Positions 24,059 through 32,063 of a stretch of DNA of 64,000 bases are shown here, piece by piece (the first letter of the stretch is position 1; each line of letters begins with the position of its first letter). The DNA lies in the NCBI GenBank assembly GCA_900466945.1, contig UBNV01000001.1, positions 1 through 64,000 of the forward strand. Direction: 5' to 3'. The translations under genes were made by a program, and so were the position numbers. This stretch comes from Hyphomicrobiales bacterium. Its GTDB lineage: Bacteria > Pseudomonadota > Alphaproteobacteria > Rhizobiales > Rhizobiaceae. The notes beneath the pieces were generated by a model. That model was not told the origin of the DNA. It saw nothing but the letters and a program-made list of their open reading frames with translations, and searched no databases.

Positions 24059-24256
24059 ATGTCCACATTCACCTATGTCCTCGCCATCATCGTCATGGGG
24101 CTCGTTGCCCTTGTCCTCGTGAGAGGCCTCTTCAACATGCTGAAGGGCGGCGACGGCAACAAGTCGAACAAGCTGATGCAGGCGCGCATCGTGCTGCAGG
24201 CGATCGCGATTGCGCTGATCATGCTGACGCTCTGGCTGACCGGCGGAGGACGCTAA
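24059..24256 (+). CDS. Twin transmembrane protein (HIG1-like)
   Basis: 65 residues with two TM helices separated by a short polar loop (LLVRGLFNML, then GGDGNKSNKLMQARIVLQ). The sequence around NKLMQARIVLQAIAI corresponds to the HIG_1_N (hypoxia-induced gene 1) motif, found in Alphaproteobacteria and mitochondria, where homologues associate with respiratory supercomplexes. The bacterial role is unproven. It is followed after 3 bp by the adenosyltransferase gene and so is certainly cotranscribed. Confidence 0.88.
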   Translation: MSTFTYVLAIIVMGLVALVLVRGLFNMLKGGDGNKSNKLMQARIVLQAIAIALIMLTLWLTGGGR

Positions 24257-24259
24257 TCC

Positions 24260-24838
24260 ATGGTCAAACTCAACAAGATCTACACCCGCACCGGCGATGA
24301 CGGGACCACGGCCCTGGTGAGCGGCCCGCGCCGCCTGAAGCACGACCTGCGCGTCGACGCCTATGGCACGATCGACGAAACCAATTCGGCAATCGGCATC
24401 GCCAGGCTCCACACGGCTGAGATGCCGGAGCTCGACGCCATGCTAATGCGCATCCAGAACGATCTCTTCGACCTCGGCGCGGATCTCGCAGCACCCGAAA
24501 CCGGCGAGGTCTTATCCTACGAGCCGCTCCGCGTCATCGAGGCGCAAGTCGACCGGATCGAGAAGGAGATCGACCAGCTGAATGCCGATCTCGACCCGCT
24601 CAAATCCTTCATCCTTCCTGGCGGAACCCCGGCTGCCGCCTATCTGCACCTCGCCCGCACGACGTCGCGCCGGGCTGAGCGCATCATGGTGGAACTGTCG
24701 CGCTTCGATGGCGAGGAAGTCGGCGAGCCGGCCCTGAAATACGTGAACCGGCTGTCGGACTTTCTGTTCGTCGCGGCACGCCATGCGAATGATGGTGGCA
24801 GGGCGGATATTCTCTGGGTGCCGGGGAAGAATAGGTAG
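24260..24838 (+). CDS. PduO-type ATP:cob(I)alamin adenosyltransferase
   Basis: Transfers the adenosyl group of ATP to cob(I)alamin to form coenzyme B12. The 192 residues contain the ATP-binding N-terminus KIYTRTGDDGTTALVSG, the DAYGTIDETNSAIG motif and the C-terminal RTTSRRAERIMV ... YVNRLSDFLFVAAR signature. Complete. The upstream twin-TM gene is in the same operon. The cobaltochelatase genes cobS and cobT lie 33 kb away in the same window. Confidence 0.94.
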   Translation: MVKLNKIYTRTGDDGTTALVSGPRRLKHDLRVDAYGTIDETNSAIGIARLHTAEMPELDAMLMRIQNDLFDLGADLAAPETGEVLSYEPLRVIEAQVDRIEKEIDQLNADLDPLKSFILPGGTPAAAYLHLARTTSRRAERIMVELSRFDGEEVGEPALKYVNRLSDFLFVAARHANDGGRADILWVPGKNR

Positions 24839-24923
24839 GCATTGAATCCCCTCTGCCCCTTGTGTGAGAGGCGCTGACCAACAGGCTCTGCCATCACCAT
24901 CTCCCCCGTTGCTGGCCTTGGCA

Positions 24924-24950
24924 GATCCTCGGGACAAGCCCGAGGATGAC
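24924..24950 (+). repeat. Rhizobial palindromic repeat, copy 1
   Basis: GATCCTCGGG and CCCGAGGATGAC flank a short ACAAG centre, forming a 10-bp-stem hairpin. It is the same element as copies 2-4 in this gene-free region and of a type found in many intergenic regions of Rhizobiaceae. Confidence 0.8.
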
Positions 24951-25033
24951 GGCGTGTGTGCGGTGGCAGGTATTCTTCGCTGCCGCTTCGCATCGTCGAC
25001 GCGGGAGGAAGTAACGGGCGCAGCCTCTTGGTC

Positions 25034-25060
25034 GTCATCCTCGGGCCTGTCCAGAGGATC
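25034..25060 (-). repeat. Rhizobial palindromic repeat, copy 2 (degenerate)
   Basis: Begins GTCATCCTCGGGCC and ends CCAGAGGATC; the second arm has diverged from the consensus (AGAGG for CGAGG). Confidence 0.75.
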
Positions 25061-25180
25061 TACCGGGGTGTCCCCGGCCAGGACTTTTCCAGCGATCGCG
25101 CCTATGCAAACTGTCAAAAACCCCAAGCTTCGCAACCGGTCGGGATTGCTCCCTCCGGGTGGGGTCATGCTTGTCTCGGA

Positions 25181-25249
25181 CGAGGCGCCAGAAGCAACCT
25201 GTCTAAGTAGTTTATGTGGCTCCTTCCGGCGCCTCGTTCGGCGTTTTTT
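25181..25249 (+). terminator. Alternative stem and terminator pair (attenuator-like)
   Basis: CGAGGCGCC (25181-25189) pairs perfectly with GGCGCCTCG (25228-25236), extended by GAAG/CTTC inside. CGCC (25230-25233) within the second arm can instead pair with GGCG (25240-25243), directly followed by six T (25244-25249). The two foldings are mutually exclusive, as in attenuators. No gene follows closely, so it may end a non-coding transcript. Confidence 0.45.
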
Positions 25250-25866
25250 CCCGCTGCATACGTCTCTCTGGCAAGGCGGCGACGGGCGTCGTGACCGAAG
25301 TCCGACGTTCGACCGGGCGTAGGGTCCGGCTTTGACAGAGTCTTCCCTAGGGAATGTCTGCCATAGCCTGGCCGGTGGCCCGGGAGGTTCCCGCCGGATG
25401 GTGCACCATTCCGACCGGGACCCTCGCCCGGGGAATGTTTTCGATCATTTGCGATCGTCCATCATCCCCGCCGTTTTGTTCGCCCCGCTGTCTGGATGTT
25501 CGCGACAGCATTGGCGCCTTGTCTGTGTGCCTCTGAGGCACGTCCTTCCGATCGGGGTATCCAGTGACTGGGCATCCGACCCCGTCACCTTCGTACCAGC
25601 CCCTCGTCCGGAGGGAGACCGTTGCAGCGGGCCGGGGGTCTGTACCTGCGAGAGTGCTCGCCCCCGGCGCCGGCCCCGCCTCGCCTGACATCGCATCGTC
25701 AGGTGCATCCGAGGGCGGGACGGGGAGGAGTCTACGAGGGTGGAAATGGTGGGGGATGAAAAAACTTTGTTTTGTTGATTTTGTTGGGGAATGTCTCGAA
25801 GTCATTCCCCTTTTTTCGGGAGATGGAGTGGTTTGACGTGATCGTGCGGCCTCAGAATGCTTGTGT

Positions 25867-25897
25867 CTGGATCCTCGGGTCAAGCCCGAGGATGACG
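25867..25897 (+). repeat. Rhizobial palindromic repeat, copy 3
   Basis: CTGGATCCTCGGG...CCCGAGGATGACG, 31 bp. It is an exact inverted copy of 25984-26014, so the two copies could also pair with each other over the 86 bp between them. Confidence 0.85.
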
Positions 25898-25983
25898 TCC
25901 TTCCTAGAGTGGAAGAGGTTATTCTCCTCATGCGCTGTGCGATGGAAGAGGTAGCGGAGGATACCAGTCGCTCCCTCACACTC

Positions 25984-26014
25984 CGTCATCCTCGGGCTTG
26001 ACCCGAGGATCCAG
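25984..26014 (-). repeat. Rhizobial palindromic repeat, copy 4
   Basis: CGTCATCCTCGGG...CCCGAGGATCCAG, the exact inverted partner of copy 3, 145 bp upstream of the rhomboid gene. Confidence 0.85.
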
Positions 26015-26158
26015 TCACAAGCAAGCAAGTGCAACGTCCTATCTCCCCCGCTTGGGGGGAGGTGGGAGCCGCCTACCTCGCGGCCTTCCCCACTGTCCCC
26101 GCATCCCAACCTGCGCTAGGATCCGCCGACCCAATCCCGGCAAACCCGACGAGGCGCG

Positions 26159-27016
26159 ATGTTCATTCCCCTGCATGACCGAAACGCGCTCAAACATATT
26201 CGCCGGCAGTATGTGACGCTGGGGCTGATTCTTGCCAATGTCGTGACCCATGCGCTGGCGACGCTCGCGCCGGAGGCGCTCTACGAGATCGGGGTTTATG
26301 GCATGGGTTTTATCCCGGCCGTCGCCTTCGATATCGCCGAGCTCGATCCGCGGCTGGTGCTGGTGCCGGAAAGTGCGACTTACATCACCTATTCCTTCCT
26401 GCATGGCAGCTGGCTGCATCTGGGATCCAACATGCTCTTCCTCTGGGTCTTCGGCGACAATGTCGAGGACGCGATGGGGCACTTCAAGTTTCTGTTCTTC
26501 TACATCGCCTGCGCGGCAGCCGGTGCGCTTGTGCACGGGCTGGTGATGCCCGCCAGCGAAGCGCCGCTGATCGGGGCGTCGGGAGCAGTGTCAGGCGTGG
26601 TCGCGGCCTATCTGATGCTGCATCCCAAGGTGCGGGTCTGGGTGCTTGTCTTCATGCGCTTTCCCCTGCCGCTTCCAGCTTTCATCCCGCTCCTCTTCTG
26701 GATCGGCCAGCAGTTCGTGATGCTGGTCACCGACGGGGAGAGCAATGTGTCCTGGGGCGCCCATGTCGGCGGCATTTTGGCCGGCGCGCTTCTGGTGCTC
26801 TTTTTGCGACGTCCGGGCGTGCCCCTCTTCGACCGCGCGATCGTGACACCCCGCGCCGTCGAGCATGAGGCTGCCACCGTCGACGTGGCGCCGGTCGGGC
26901 CCTGGGGGCAGAGGCCGGCAGGAAACGTGCCGGATGGCGAGGCGACAAGCGGCGTAATCCGCCCGGAAACCCCGGCAGCCCAGCCGGTTCGCAAGGTCAC
27001 CCATTGGGGACGATGA
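26159..27016 (+). CDS. Rhomboid family intramembrane serine protease
   Basis: Cleaves membrane proteins within or next to their TM helices. 285 residues with six TM segments. The catalytic serine is in IGASGAVSGVV and the catalytic histidine in SWGAHVGGILAG; the L1/TM2 motif HGSWLHLGSNMLFLWVFGDNVED is also typical. The N-terminus MFIPLHDRN and a disordered C-terminal tail of about 60 residues match alphaproteobacterial members. It is preceded by the repeat-rich region and followed by a 174-bp gap with a palindromic operator candidate. Confidence 0.93.
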   Translation: MFIPLHDRNALKHIRRQYVTLGLILANVVTHALATLAPEALYEIGVYGMGFIPAVAFDIAELDPRLVLVPESATYITYSFLHGSWLHLGSNMLFLWVFGDNVEDAMGHFKFLFFYIACAAAGALVHGLVMPASEAPLIGASGAVSGVVAAYLMLHPKVRVWVLVFMRFPLPLPAFIPLLFWIGQQFVMLVTDGESNVSWGAHVGGILAGALLVLFLRRPGVPLFDRAIVTPRAVEHEAATVDVAPVGPWGQRPAGNVPDGEATSGVIRPETPAAQPVRKVTHWGR

Positions 27017-27039
27017 CAACAGGTCGCGGCATCGCTGTA

Positions 27040-27055
27040 TTGACGTGCACGTCAA
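27040..27055. promoter_or_regulatory. Perfect 16-bp palindrome upstream of etfB
   Basis: TTGACGTGCACGTCAA is a perfect inverted repeat, with a further partial half (CGTCAAT) directly after it. It sits about 135 bp upstream of etfB and is the sort of site bound by a dimeric regulator of the MerR/TetR/LacI kind. Regulators of fatty-acid or branched-chain amino-acid catabolism commonly control etfBA, so such a role is plausible but inferred. Confidence 0.5.
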
Positions 27056-27190
27056 CGTCAATTATTGCTGTCGACCAAACGGCATCGATCGTTGTGTTTG
27101 GGGAAAAAATGCGTATCGATGTCGCCAATCGACAAACGGGGAAGCGCGCTTGAGCGCATTTTCCGACGGAAGATTTGAAGAGAGGAACCC

Positions 27191-27940
27191 ATGAAGATAC
27201 TCGTCCCAGTCAAGCGGGTTGTGGATTACAACGTCAAGATCCGCGTCAAGCCTGATGGTTCCGGCGTCGAACTCGCCAACGTCAAGATGTCCATGAACCC
27301 CTTCGACGAGATCTCCGTCGAGGAAGCCTTGCGGCTGAAGGAAGCCGGCAAGGCCGAGGAAGTGGTGGTCGTCTCGATCGGTCCGGCCAAGGCCGAAGAA
27401 ACCATCCGCACCGCACTCGCCATGGGCGCTGACCGTGGCATCCTGATCGAGACCGACGAAGCCGTCGAGCCGCTCGCCGTTGCCAAGCTCCTGAAGGGCG
27501 TGGTGGAAGCCGAGGCTCCGGGTCTCGTCATCGTCGGCAAGCAGGCAATCGACGACGATTCGAACCAGACCGGCCAGATGCTGGCAGCGCTCCTCGGCTG
27601 GGGCCAGGCGACGTTTGCCTCCAAGCTCGAACTCGGCGCTGACAAGGCGACAGTGACCCGCGAAGTCGACGGCGGTCTGCAGACCATCGATGTGAAGCTG
27701 CCGGCGATCGTCACCACTGACCTGCGCCTCAACGAGCCGCGTTATGCCTCGCTGCCGAACATCATGAAGGCGAAGAAGAAGCCGCTCGACAAGAAGGCTC
27801 CGGCCGACTTCGGCGTCGACGTTGCTCCGCGCCTGAAGGTTCTGAAGACCGAGGAGCCGGGTGGCCGCAAGGCGGGCATCAAGGTGAAGTCGGTCGCAGA
27901 GCTTGTCGACAAGCTGAAAAACGAAGCCGGCGTGCTTTAA
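27191..27940 (+). CDS. etfB: Electron transfer flavoprotein subunit beta
   Basis: The small ETF subunit. With EtfA it carries electrons from acyl-CoA and other dehydrogenases to ETF-ubiquinone oxidoreductase. 249 residues with the N-terminal [20 protein letters not shown], the AMP-binding region ([12 protein letters not shown] ... [21 protein letters not shown]) and the ETF-beta signature [28 protein letters not shown]. It is the first gene of a cluster with etfA and a hydroxyacyl-CoA dehydrogenase. Confidence 0.96.
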   Translation: MKILVPVKRVVDYNVKIRVKPDGSGVELANVKMSMNPFDEISVEEALRLKEAGKAEEVVVVSIGPAKAEETIRTALAMGADRGILIETDEAVEPLAVAKLLKGVVEAEAPGLVIVGKQAIDDDSNQTGQMLAALLGWGQATFASKLELGADKATVTREVDGGLQTIDVKLPAIVTTDLRLNEPRYASLPNIMKAKKKPLDKKAPADFGVDVAPRLKVLKTEEPGGRKAGIKVKSVAELVDKLKNEAGVL

Positions 27941-27973
27941 TGAAATCCGTGAGGCCCGCCTGCAAAGGGCGGG

Positions 27974-28033
27974 TCGCTGCGCTTCCGGTGCTCACGTACG
28001 CTGAGGTACGCTCCGCTCCGGTTCTCGCACCCC
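27974..28033. repeat. Interspersed palindromic repeat between etfB and etfA
   Basis: The segment from GCTGCGCTTCCGGTGCTCAC through GTACGCTGAGGTAC to GCTCCGGTTCTCGCAC forms an imperfect dyad centred near 28002, flanked by GGGCGGGT. Elements of this appearance are dispersed in intergenic regions of Rhizobiaceae. Being inside the operon it may shape mRNA stability. Confidence 0.6.
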
Positions 28034-28089
28034 GCACTTTTCGGCTGGGCCTGACGGATTTCCACGGAAACCTATTCGAGGATTGAACC

Positions 28090-29019
28090 ATGGCTATTCT
28101 TCTTCTCGCAGAACACGACAACGCGACCGTCTCCGAACAGACCGCGAAGGCCCTGACGGCCGCCACGAAGATCGGCGGCGACGTGCATGTGCTGGTCGCC
28201 GGTGCTGGCGCCAAGGCTGCTGCCGATGCAGCTGCCAAGCTCTCGGGCGTCTCCAAGGTGCTGCTCGCCGACGACGCCTCGCTCGGCAACAGCCTGGCGG
28301 AACCGCTGGCGGCCCTCATCTTCTCGCTTGCCGGCTCCTACGACACGGTCATCGCGGCTGCGACCTCGGTCGGCAAAAACGTGATGCCGCGCGTCGCAGC
28401 CCTGCTCGATGTCATGCAGGTCTCGGAAATCACGGAAGTGGTCTCTGCTGACACCTTTAAGCGTCCGATCTATGCCGGCAACGCCATCCAGACGGTGCAG
28501 TCGACCGATGCCAAGAAGGTGATCACGGTCCGTACCGCCTCCTTCGCCGCGGCCGGCGAAGGTGGATCTGCTGCCGTGGAAAGCATTGCTGCCGCTGCCA
28601 ACCCCGGCGTTTCCAGCCATGTCTCCGACGCACTGTCCTCTTCGGACCGTCCGGAACTGGCCTCGGCTAAGATCATCATTTCCGGCGGCCGCGCCCTCGG
28701 CTCCTCGGAAAAGTTCCAGGAAGTGATCCTGCCCGTCGCCGACAAGCTGGGTGCCGCCGTCGGCGCGTCCCGTGCGGCCGTCGACGCCGGCTACGCCCCG
28801 AACGACTGGCAGGTTGGCCAGACCGGCAAGGTGGTTGCCCCGCAGCTCTACATCGCCTGCGGCATTTCGGGTGCCATCCAGCACCTCGCCGGCATGAAGG
28901 ACTCGAAGGTCATCGTCGCCATCAACAAGGACGAGGAAGCGCCGATCTTCCAGGTCGCCGATTACGGCCTCGTCGCCGACATCTTCGAAGCCCTGCCGGA
29001 GCTCGAGAAGGCGCTCTGA
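28090..29019 (+). CDS. etfA: Electron transfer flavoprotein subunit alpha
   Basis: The FAD-binding large ETF subunit, 309 residues. The C-terminal FAD domain shows [22 protein letters not shown], the [33 protein letters not shown] signature and [29 protein letters not shown]. Lengths of both subunits match mitochondrial-type ETF rather than the FixAB branch. Followed by a terminator at 29078-29110. Confidence 0.96.
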   Translation: MAILLLAEHDNATVSEQTAKALTAATKIGGDVHVLVAGAGAKAAADAAAKLSGVSKVLLADDASLGNSLAEPLAALIFSLAGSYDTVIAAATSVGKNVMPRVAALLDVMQVSEITEVVSADTFKRPIYAGNAIQTVQSTDAKKVITVRTASFAAAGEGGSAAVESIAAAANPGVSSHVSDALSSSDRPELASAKIIISGGRALGSSEKFQEVILPVADKLGAAVGASRAAVDAGYAPNDWQVGQTGKVVAPQLYIACGISGAIQHLAGMKDSKVIVAINKDEEAPIFQVADYGLVADIFEALPELEKAL

Positions 29020-29077
29020 GCGCTATCTCGCAGCTGCGAAAGGACTGGTCAAAGCACCCTTTGCGGTCTATCAATCA

Positions 29078-29110
29078 GCCGGGTCCGCGACGAGCGGGTC
29101 CGGCATTTTT
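29078..29110 (+). terminator. Terminator after etfA
   Basis: GCCGGGTCCGC (29078-29088) pairs with GCGGGTCCGGC (29094-29104, two G-T wobbles), followed by A and five T (29106-29110). It separates etfBA from the dehydrogenase gene, which may have its own promoter. Confidence 0.8.
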
Positions 29111-29160
29111 GTCGGTGCCATCTTCTTGAGTGAAGACGAGAACGGGTGAGGAGCGAGACG

Positions 29161-30042
29161 ATGACGGACAAGATCAGCAATGTGGGTGTCGTGGGTGCCG
29201 GCCAGATGGGCTGCGGCATTGCCCAGGTCTCCGCCGCCGCCGGCTACAAGGTCACGATCTACGATCTCTCCAAGGAGCGGATCGAAGCGGGCTTGGCCAC
29301 CATCAACGGCAACCTCGCCCGCCAGGTGACCAACGGCAAGATCACCGACGACCAACGCAAGGAAGCACTGGCGCTGATATCAGGTTCGTCCGACGTCAAC
29401 GACCTCGCAGCCGCCGATCTCGTCATCGAGGCGGCGACCGAGGACGAAAGCGTCAAGCGCAAGATCTTTGCGGCCCTCTGCCCGGTGCTGAAGCCCGAGG
29501 CGCTGATTGCAACCAACACATCCTCGCTCTCCATTACCCGCCTCGCCTCGGCCACCGACCGGCCGGAGCGCTTCATGGGCATTCACTTCATGAACCCGGT
29601 GCCGGTCATGAAGCTCGTCGAACTGGTGCGCGGCATCGCGACCGACGAGACGACGTTCAAGACAGCCAAGGAGTTCGTCTCCTCGCTCGACAAGACGATT
29701 ACGGTGGCGGAAGACTTCCCCGCCTTCATCGTCAACCGCATCCTGCTGCCGATGATCAATGAGGCGATTTACACGCTCTATGAAGGCGTCGGCTCGGTGG
29801 AAGCCATCGACACGGCGATGAAGCTTGGCGCCAACCATCCGATGGGCCCGCTGCAGCTCGCCGATTTCATCGGCCTCGACACCTGCCTTTCGATCATGCA
29901 GGTGCTGCATGAGGGTCTGTCGGACTCGAAATACCGCCCCTGCCCGCTGCTGGTGAAATATGTCGAGGCCGGCTGGCTCGGCCGCAAGTCGGGCCGCGGC
30001 TTCTACGACTACCGCGGCGAAGTACCCGTTCCGACCCGCTGA
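29161..30042 (+). CDS. 3-hydroxybutyryl-CoA dehydrogenase
   Basis: Oxidises 3-hydroxybutyryl-CoA to acetoacetyl-CoA with NAD(P). 293 residues from ATG 29161, behind GAGGAGC. The Rossmann motif GVVGAGQMGCGIAQVSAAAG, the ATNTSSLSITRLA segment, the catalytic histidine in FMGIHFMNPVPVMKLVEL, and PAFIVNRILLPMINEA and GPLQLADFIGLD are all family signatures. It lies downstream of etfBA, consistent with a role in beta-oxidation or the PHB/acetoacetate cycle. Confidence 0.94.
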   Translation: MTDKISNVGVVGAGQMGCGIAQVSAAAGYKVTIYDLSKERIEAGLATINGNLARQVTNGKITDDQRKEALALISGSSDVNDLAAADLVIEAATEDESVKRKIFAALCPVLKPEALIATNTSSLSITRLASATDRPERFMGIHFMNPVPVMKLVELVRGIATDETTFKTAKEFVSSLDKTITVAEDFPAFIVNRILLPMINEAIYTLYEGVGSVEAIDTAMKLGANHPMGPLQLADFIGLDTCLSIMQVLHEGLSDSKYRPCPLLVKYVEAGWLGRKSGRGFYDYRGEVPVPTR

Positions 30043-30186
30043 TTACCCATTCCGGCGGGGCACCCTCCGGCGGAAAGATATTTGCCCCTCGGGGTGATCA
30101 TTGGTCGGCCATTCCTCGGAACAGGTGAGCTGACCCTCTAGTTTGCGGGGAAGATACCGATCCCCCGCATACCGGAGTACCAGTCG

Positions 30187-31170
30187 ATGAAACGCCTTCT
30201 CCTCTTGAGCGCCGCCCTCGCCGCCCTCTCCCTGCCGGTTTCGGCAAGCGCCGCAGATAAGCTTCTCAACGCCTCTTACGACATCGCCCGCGAGATCTTC
30301 GCTGCAGAGAACGAGGCTTTCATCAAGGCCAACCCGGGTGTGACGATCGACCAGTCACATGGCGGCACATCGCGTCAGGCCCGCGCCATCGTCGAAGGTC
30401 TGGAAGCCGATGTCGTCACCTTCAACCAGGTAACCGACGTGGAATTCCTGGCCAAGAACGGCTTCATCAACGAGGGATGGCAGGGCGAATTCCCGAACAA
30501 CGCCTCGCCCTTCTACTCCTTCCCATCCTTCCTGGTGCGCGCTGGCAATCCGAAGGGGATCAAGGACTGGGACGATCTCGCCCGTGACGATATCAAGGTG
30601 ATCTTCCCCAACCCGAAGACCTCGGGCAATGCCCGCTACACCTATCTGGCGGCAACGGCTTACGCGAAAGAGAAGTTCGCCGGCGACGAGGCCAAGGTGA
30701 CGGAATTCGTCGACAAGATCTTCGACAACGTGCCGGTCTTCGACACCGGTGGCCGCGCCGCAACGACGACCTTCGTCGAGCGCGAGACCGGCGACGTGAT
30801 CATCACGTTTGAGGCCGAGACCAAGTCGATCGCCAAGCAGTATGGCGAGGACAAGTTCCAGCAGGTGGTGCCATCGATGAGCCTGCTTGCCGAATTCCCG
30901 GTCGCGATCGTCGACAAGGTTGCCGATGCCAAGGGCAGCCAGGAACTTTCCAAAAAGTATCTCGACTTCCTCTACTCGCCCGAGGGCCAGAAGATCGCCG
31001 CCGAATTCGGCCACCGCGTCCATGACGAGGCGGTTGCTGCCGAATACAAGGACCAGTTCCCGGAAATCCGTCTCGTGACCGTCGAAGATGCCTTCGGCGG
31101 CTGGGACAAAGTTTCTGCGGAGCACTTTGCCGAGGGCGGCATCCTTGATGGGATCTATGGCAGCCGCTAA
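30187..31170 (+). CDS. sbp: Sulfate ABC transporter substrate-binding protein
   Basis: A periplasmic sulfate-binding protein, 327 residues with signal peptide MKRLLLLSAALAALSLPVSASA. The mature protein begins DKLLNASYDIAREIF and contains the sulfate-binding-family motifs QSHGGTSRQARAI, VVTFNQVTDVEFLA, NPKTSGNARYTYLAA and FDTGGRAATTTFVER. It is the first gene of the sbp-cysTWA transporter operon. A strong hairpin separates it from cysT, which usually gives the binding protein higher expression. The gap upstream (30043-30186) shows no recognised riboswitch. Confidence 0.94.
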   Translation: MKRLLLLSAALAALSLPVSASAADKLLNASYDIAREIFAAENEAFIKANPGVTIDQSHGGTSRQARAIVEGLEADVVTFNQVTDVEFLAKNGFINEGWQGEFPNNASPFYSFPSFLVRAGNPKGIKDWDDLARDDIKVIFPNPKTSGNARYTYLAATAYAKEKFAGDEAKVTEFVDKIFDNVPVFDTGGRAATTTFVERETGDVIITFEAETKSIAKQYGEDKFQQVVPSMSLLAEFPVAIVDKVADAKGSQELSKKYLDFLYSPEGQKIAAEFGHRVHDEAVAAEYKDQFPEIRLVTVEDAFGGWDKVSAEHFAEGGILDGIYGSR

Positions 31171-31194
31171 GCACGGTATTCGAATGATGTCAGG

Positions 31195-31218
31195 ACCGGC
31201 GGAGCCTCCGCCGGTTTT
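31195..31218 (+). terminator. Intra-operon hairpin between sbp and cysT
   Basis: ACCGGCGGA (31195-31203) and TCCGCCGGT (31207-31215) form a perfect 9-bp stem with a 3-nt loop, followed by TTT. It works either as a partial terminator or as a 3'-end stabiliser for the sbp message. Confidence 0.75.
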
Positions 31219-31238
31219 CTCATGAAAGGACGACGACG

Positions 31239-32060
31239 TTGACACGCCGCGTATTGCCGGGCTTCAGACTGTCCCTCGGGATCACGCTGGTCTATGCCGC
31301 GATCATCATCCTGTTGCCGCTGGCAGCCCTGATCTTCAAGGCGGCGAGTCTCGGGCCATCAGACTACTGGCGCATCGTCTCTTCGGACCGTGCCGTCGCG
31401 AGTTATGGCGTGACGATCGGCTCGGCGCTGGTCGCGACCCTGTTCAACCTGGTCTTCGGCCTGGCGCTGGCCTGGGTGCTGGTGCGCTATCGTTTCCCGG
31501 GTCGCCGCATTGTCGACGCCCTCGTTGACCTGCCTTTCGCGCTGCCGACGGCGGTTGCCGGCATTTCGCTCACCACGCTGTTTGCCTCGAACGGCTGGTT
31601 TGGATCGGCGCTTGGCGAAATCGGCATCAAGGTTGCCTATACGCCACTCGGCATCATGGTCGCCATGGCCTTCACCAGCCTGCCCTTCATCGTGCGCACG
31701 GTGCAGCCGGTGCTGGAAGAGCTCGATCCGGCGCTTGAAGAAGCCGGCCAGACGCTGGGCTCCAGTGACCTGTCGATCTTCCGCCGCGTGATCCTGCCGC
31801 TTCTGACACCGGCGCTTCTTGCCGGCACTTCGCTTGCATTCGCGCGCAGCCTTGGCGAATTCGGCGCGATCATCTTCATTGCTGGCAACCAGCCCTTCTC
31901 GACCGAAATTACGGCGCTCCTCGCCTTCATCCGGCTCGAAGAATACGACTATCCGGCCTCCGCCGCGATTGCTTCGGTCATGCTGATTGCCGCCTTCGTC
32001 ATGCTGGCAGTGACCAACTATCTGCAGGCCCGCGCGCTGCGCTACACGGTGAAAGGCTGA
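31239..32060 (+). CDS. cysT: Sulfate ABC transporter permease CysT
   Basis: An inner-membrane permease of about 273 residues and six TM segments (also called CysU). The start is TTG 31239 with AAAGGA at about 8-nt spacing; the ATG at 31222 is out of frame. The EAA loop ELDPALEEAGQTLGSSDLSIFRRVILP is intact, and LPTAVAGISLTTLFA and SLGEFGAIIFIAGNQPFSTEI are typical of sulfate permeases. Followed by cysW after 3 bp. Confidence 0.94.
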   Translation: MTRRVLPGFRLSLGITLVYAAIIILLPLAALIFKAASLGPSDYWRIVSSDRAVASYGVTIGSALVATLFNLVFGLALAWVLVRYRFPGRRIVDALVDLPFALPTAVAGISLTTLFASNGWFGSALGEIGIKVAYTPLGIMVAMAFTSLPFIVRTVQPVLEELDPALEEAGQTLGSSDLSIFRRVILPLLTPALLAGTSLAFARSLGEFGAIIFIAGNQPFSTEITALLAFIRLEEYDYPASAAIASVMLIAAFVMLAVTNYLQARALRYTVKG

Positions 32061-32063
32061 ACC

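Larger units (their letters stand above)
24839..26158. other. Gene-free 1.3-kb region rich in palindromes
   Basis: No frame here has the composition of a real gene. The region holds four palindromic repeats (listed separately), a long-range stem and terminator at 25181-25249, a perfect GTGCCTC/GAGGCAC hairpin at 25527-25541 and many GC-rich dyads between 25330 and 25740. A structured RNA or a graveyard of repeat elements are both possible. I could not match it to tmRNA, RNase P RNA, SRP RNA or 6S RNA by eye. Confidence 0.55.

Noticed and set aside
25080..25760. tmRNA, RNase P RNA, SRP RNA or 6S RNA in the structured region
   Set aside because: I found no tag-peptide reading frame, no RNase P core motifs and no GGAAGGAAGCAGCC-like SRP loop on either strand.
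25347..25979. Open frames in the 24.8-26.2 kb region, including a 210-codon minus frame
   Set aside because: They run through palindromic repeats and have Arg/Ser/Gly-heavy, motif-free products, so they are not supported as genes.
30043..30186. SAM-II or other riboswitch ahead of the sulfate transporter operon
   Set aside because: No match to the SAM-II core was seen; only ordinary GC-rich dyads.
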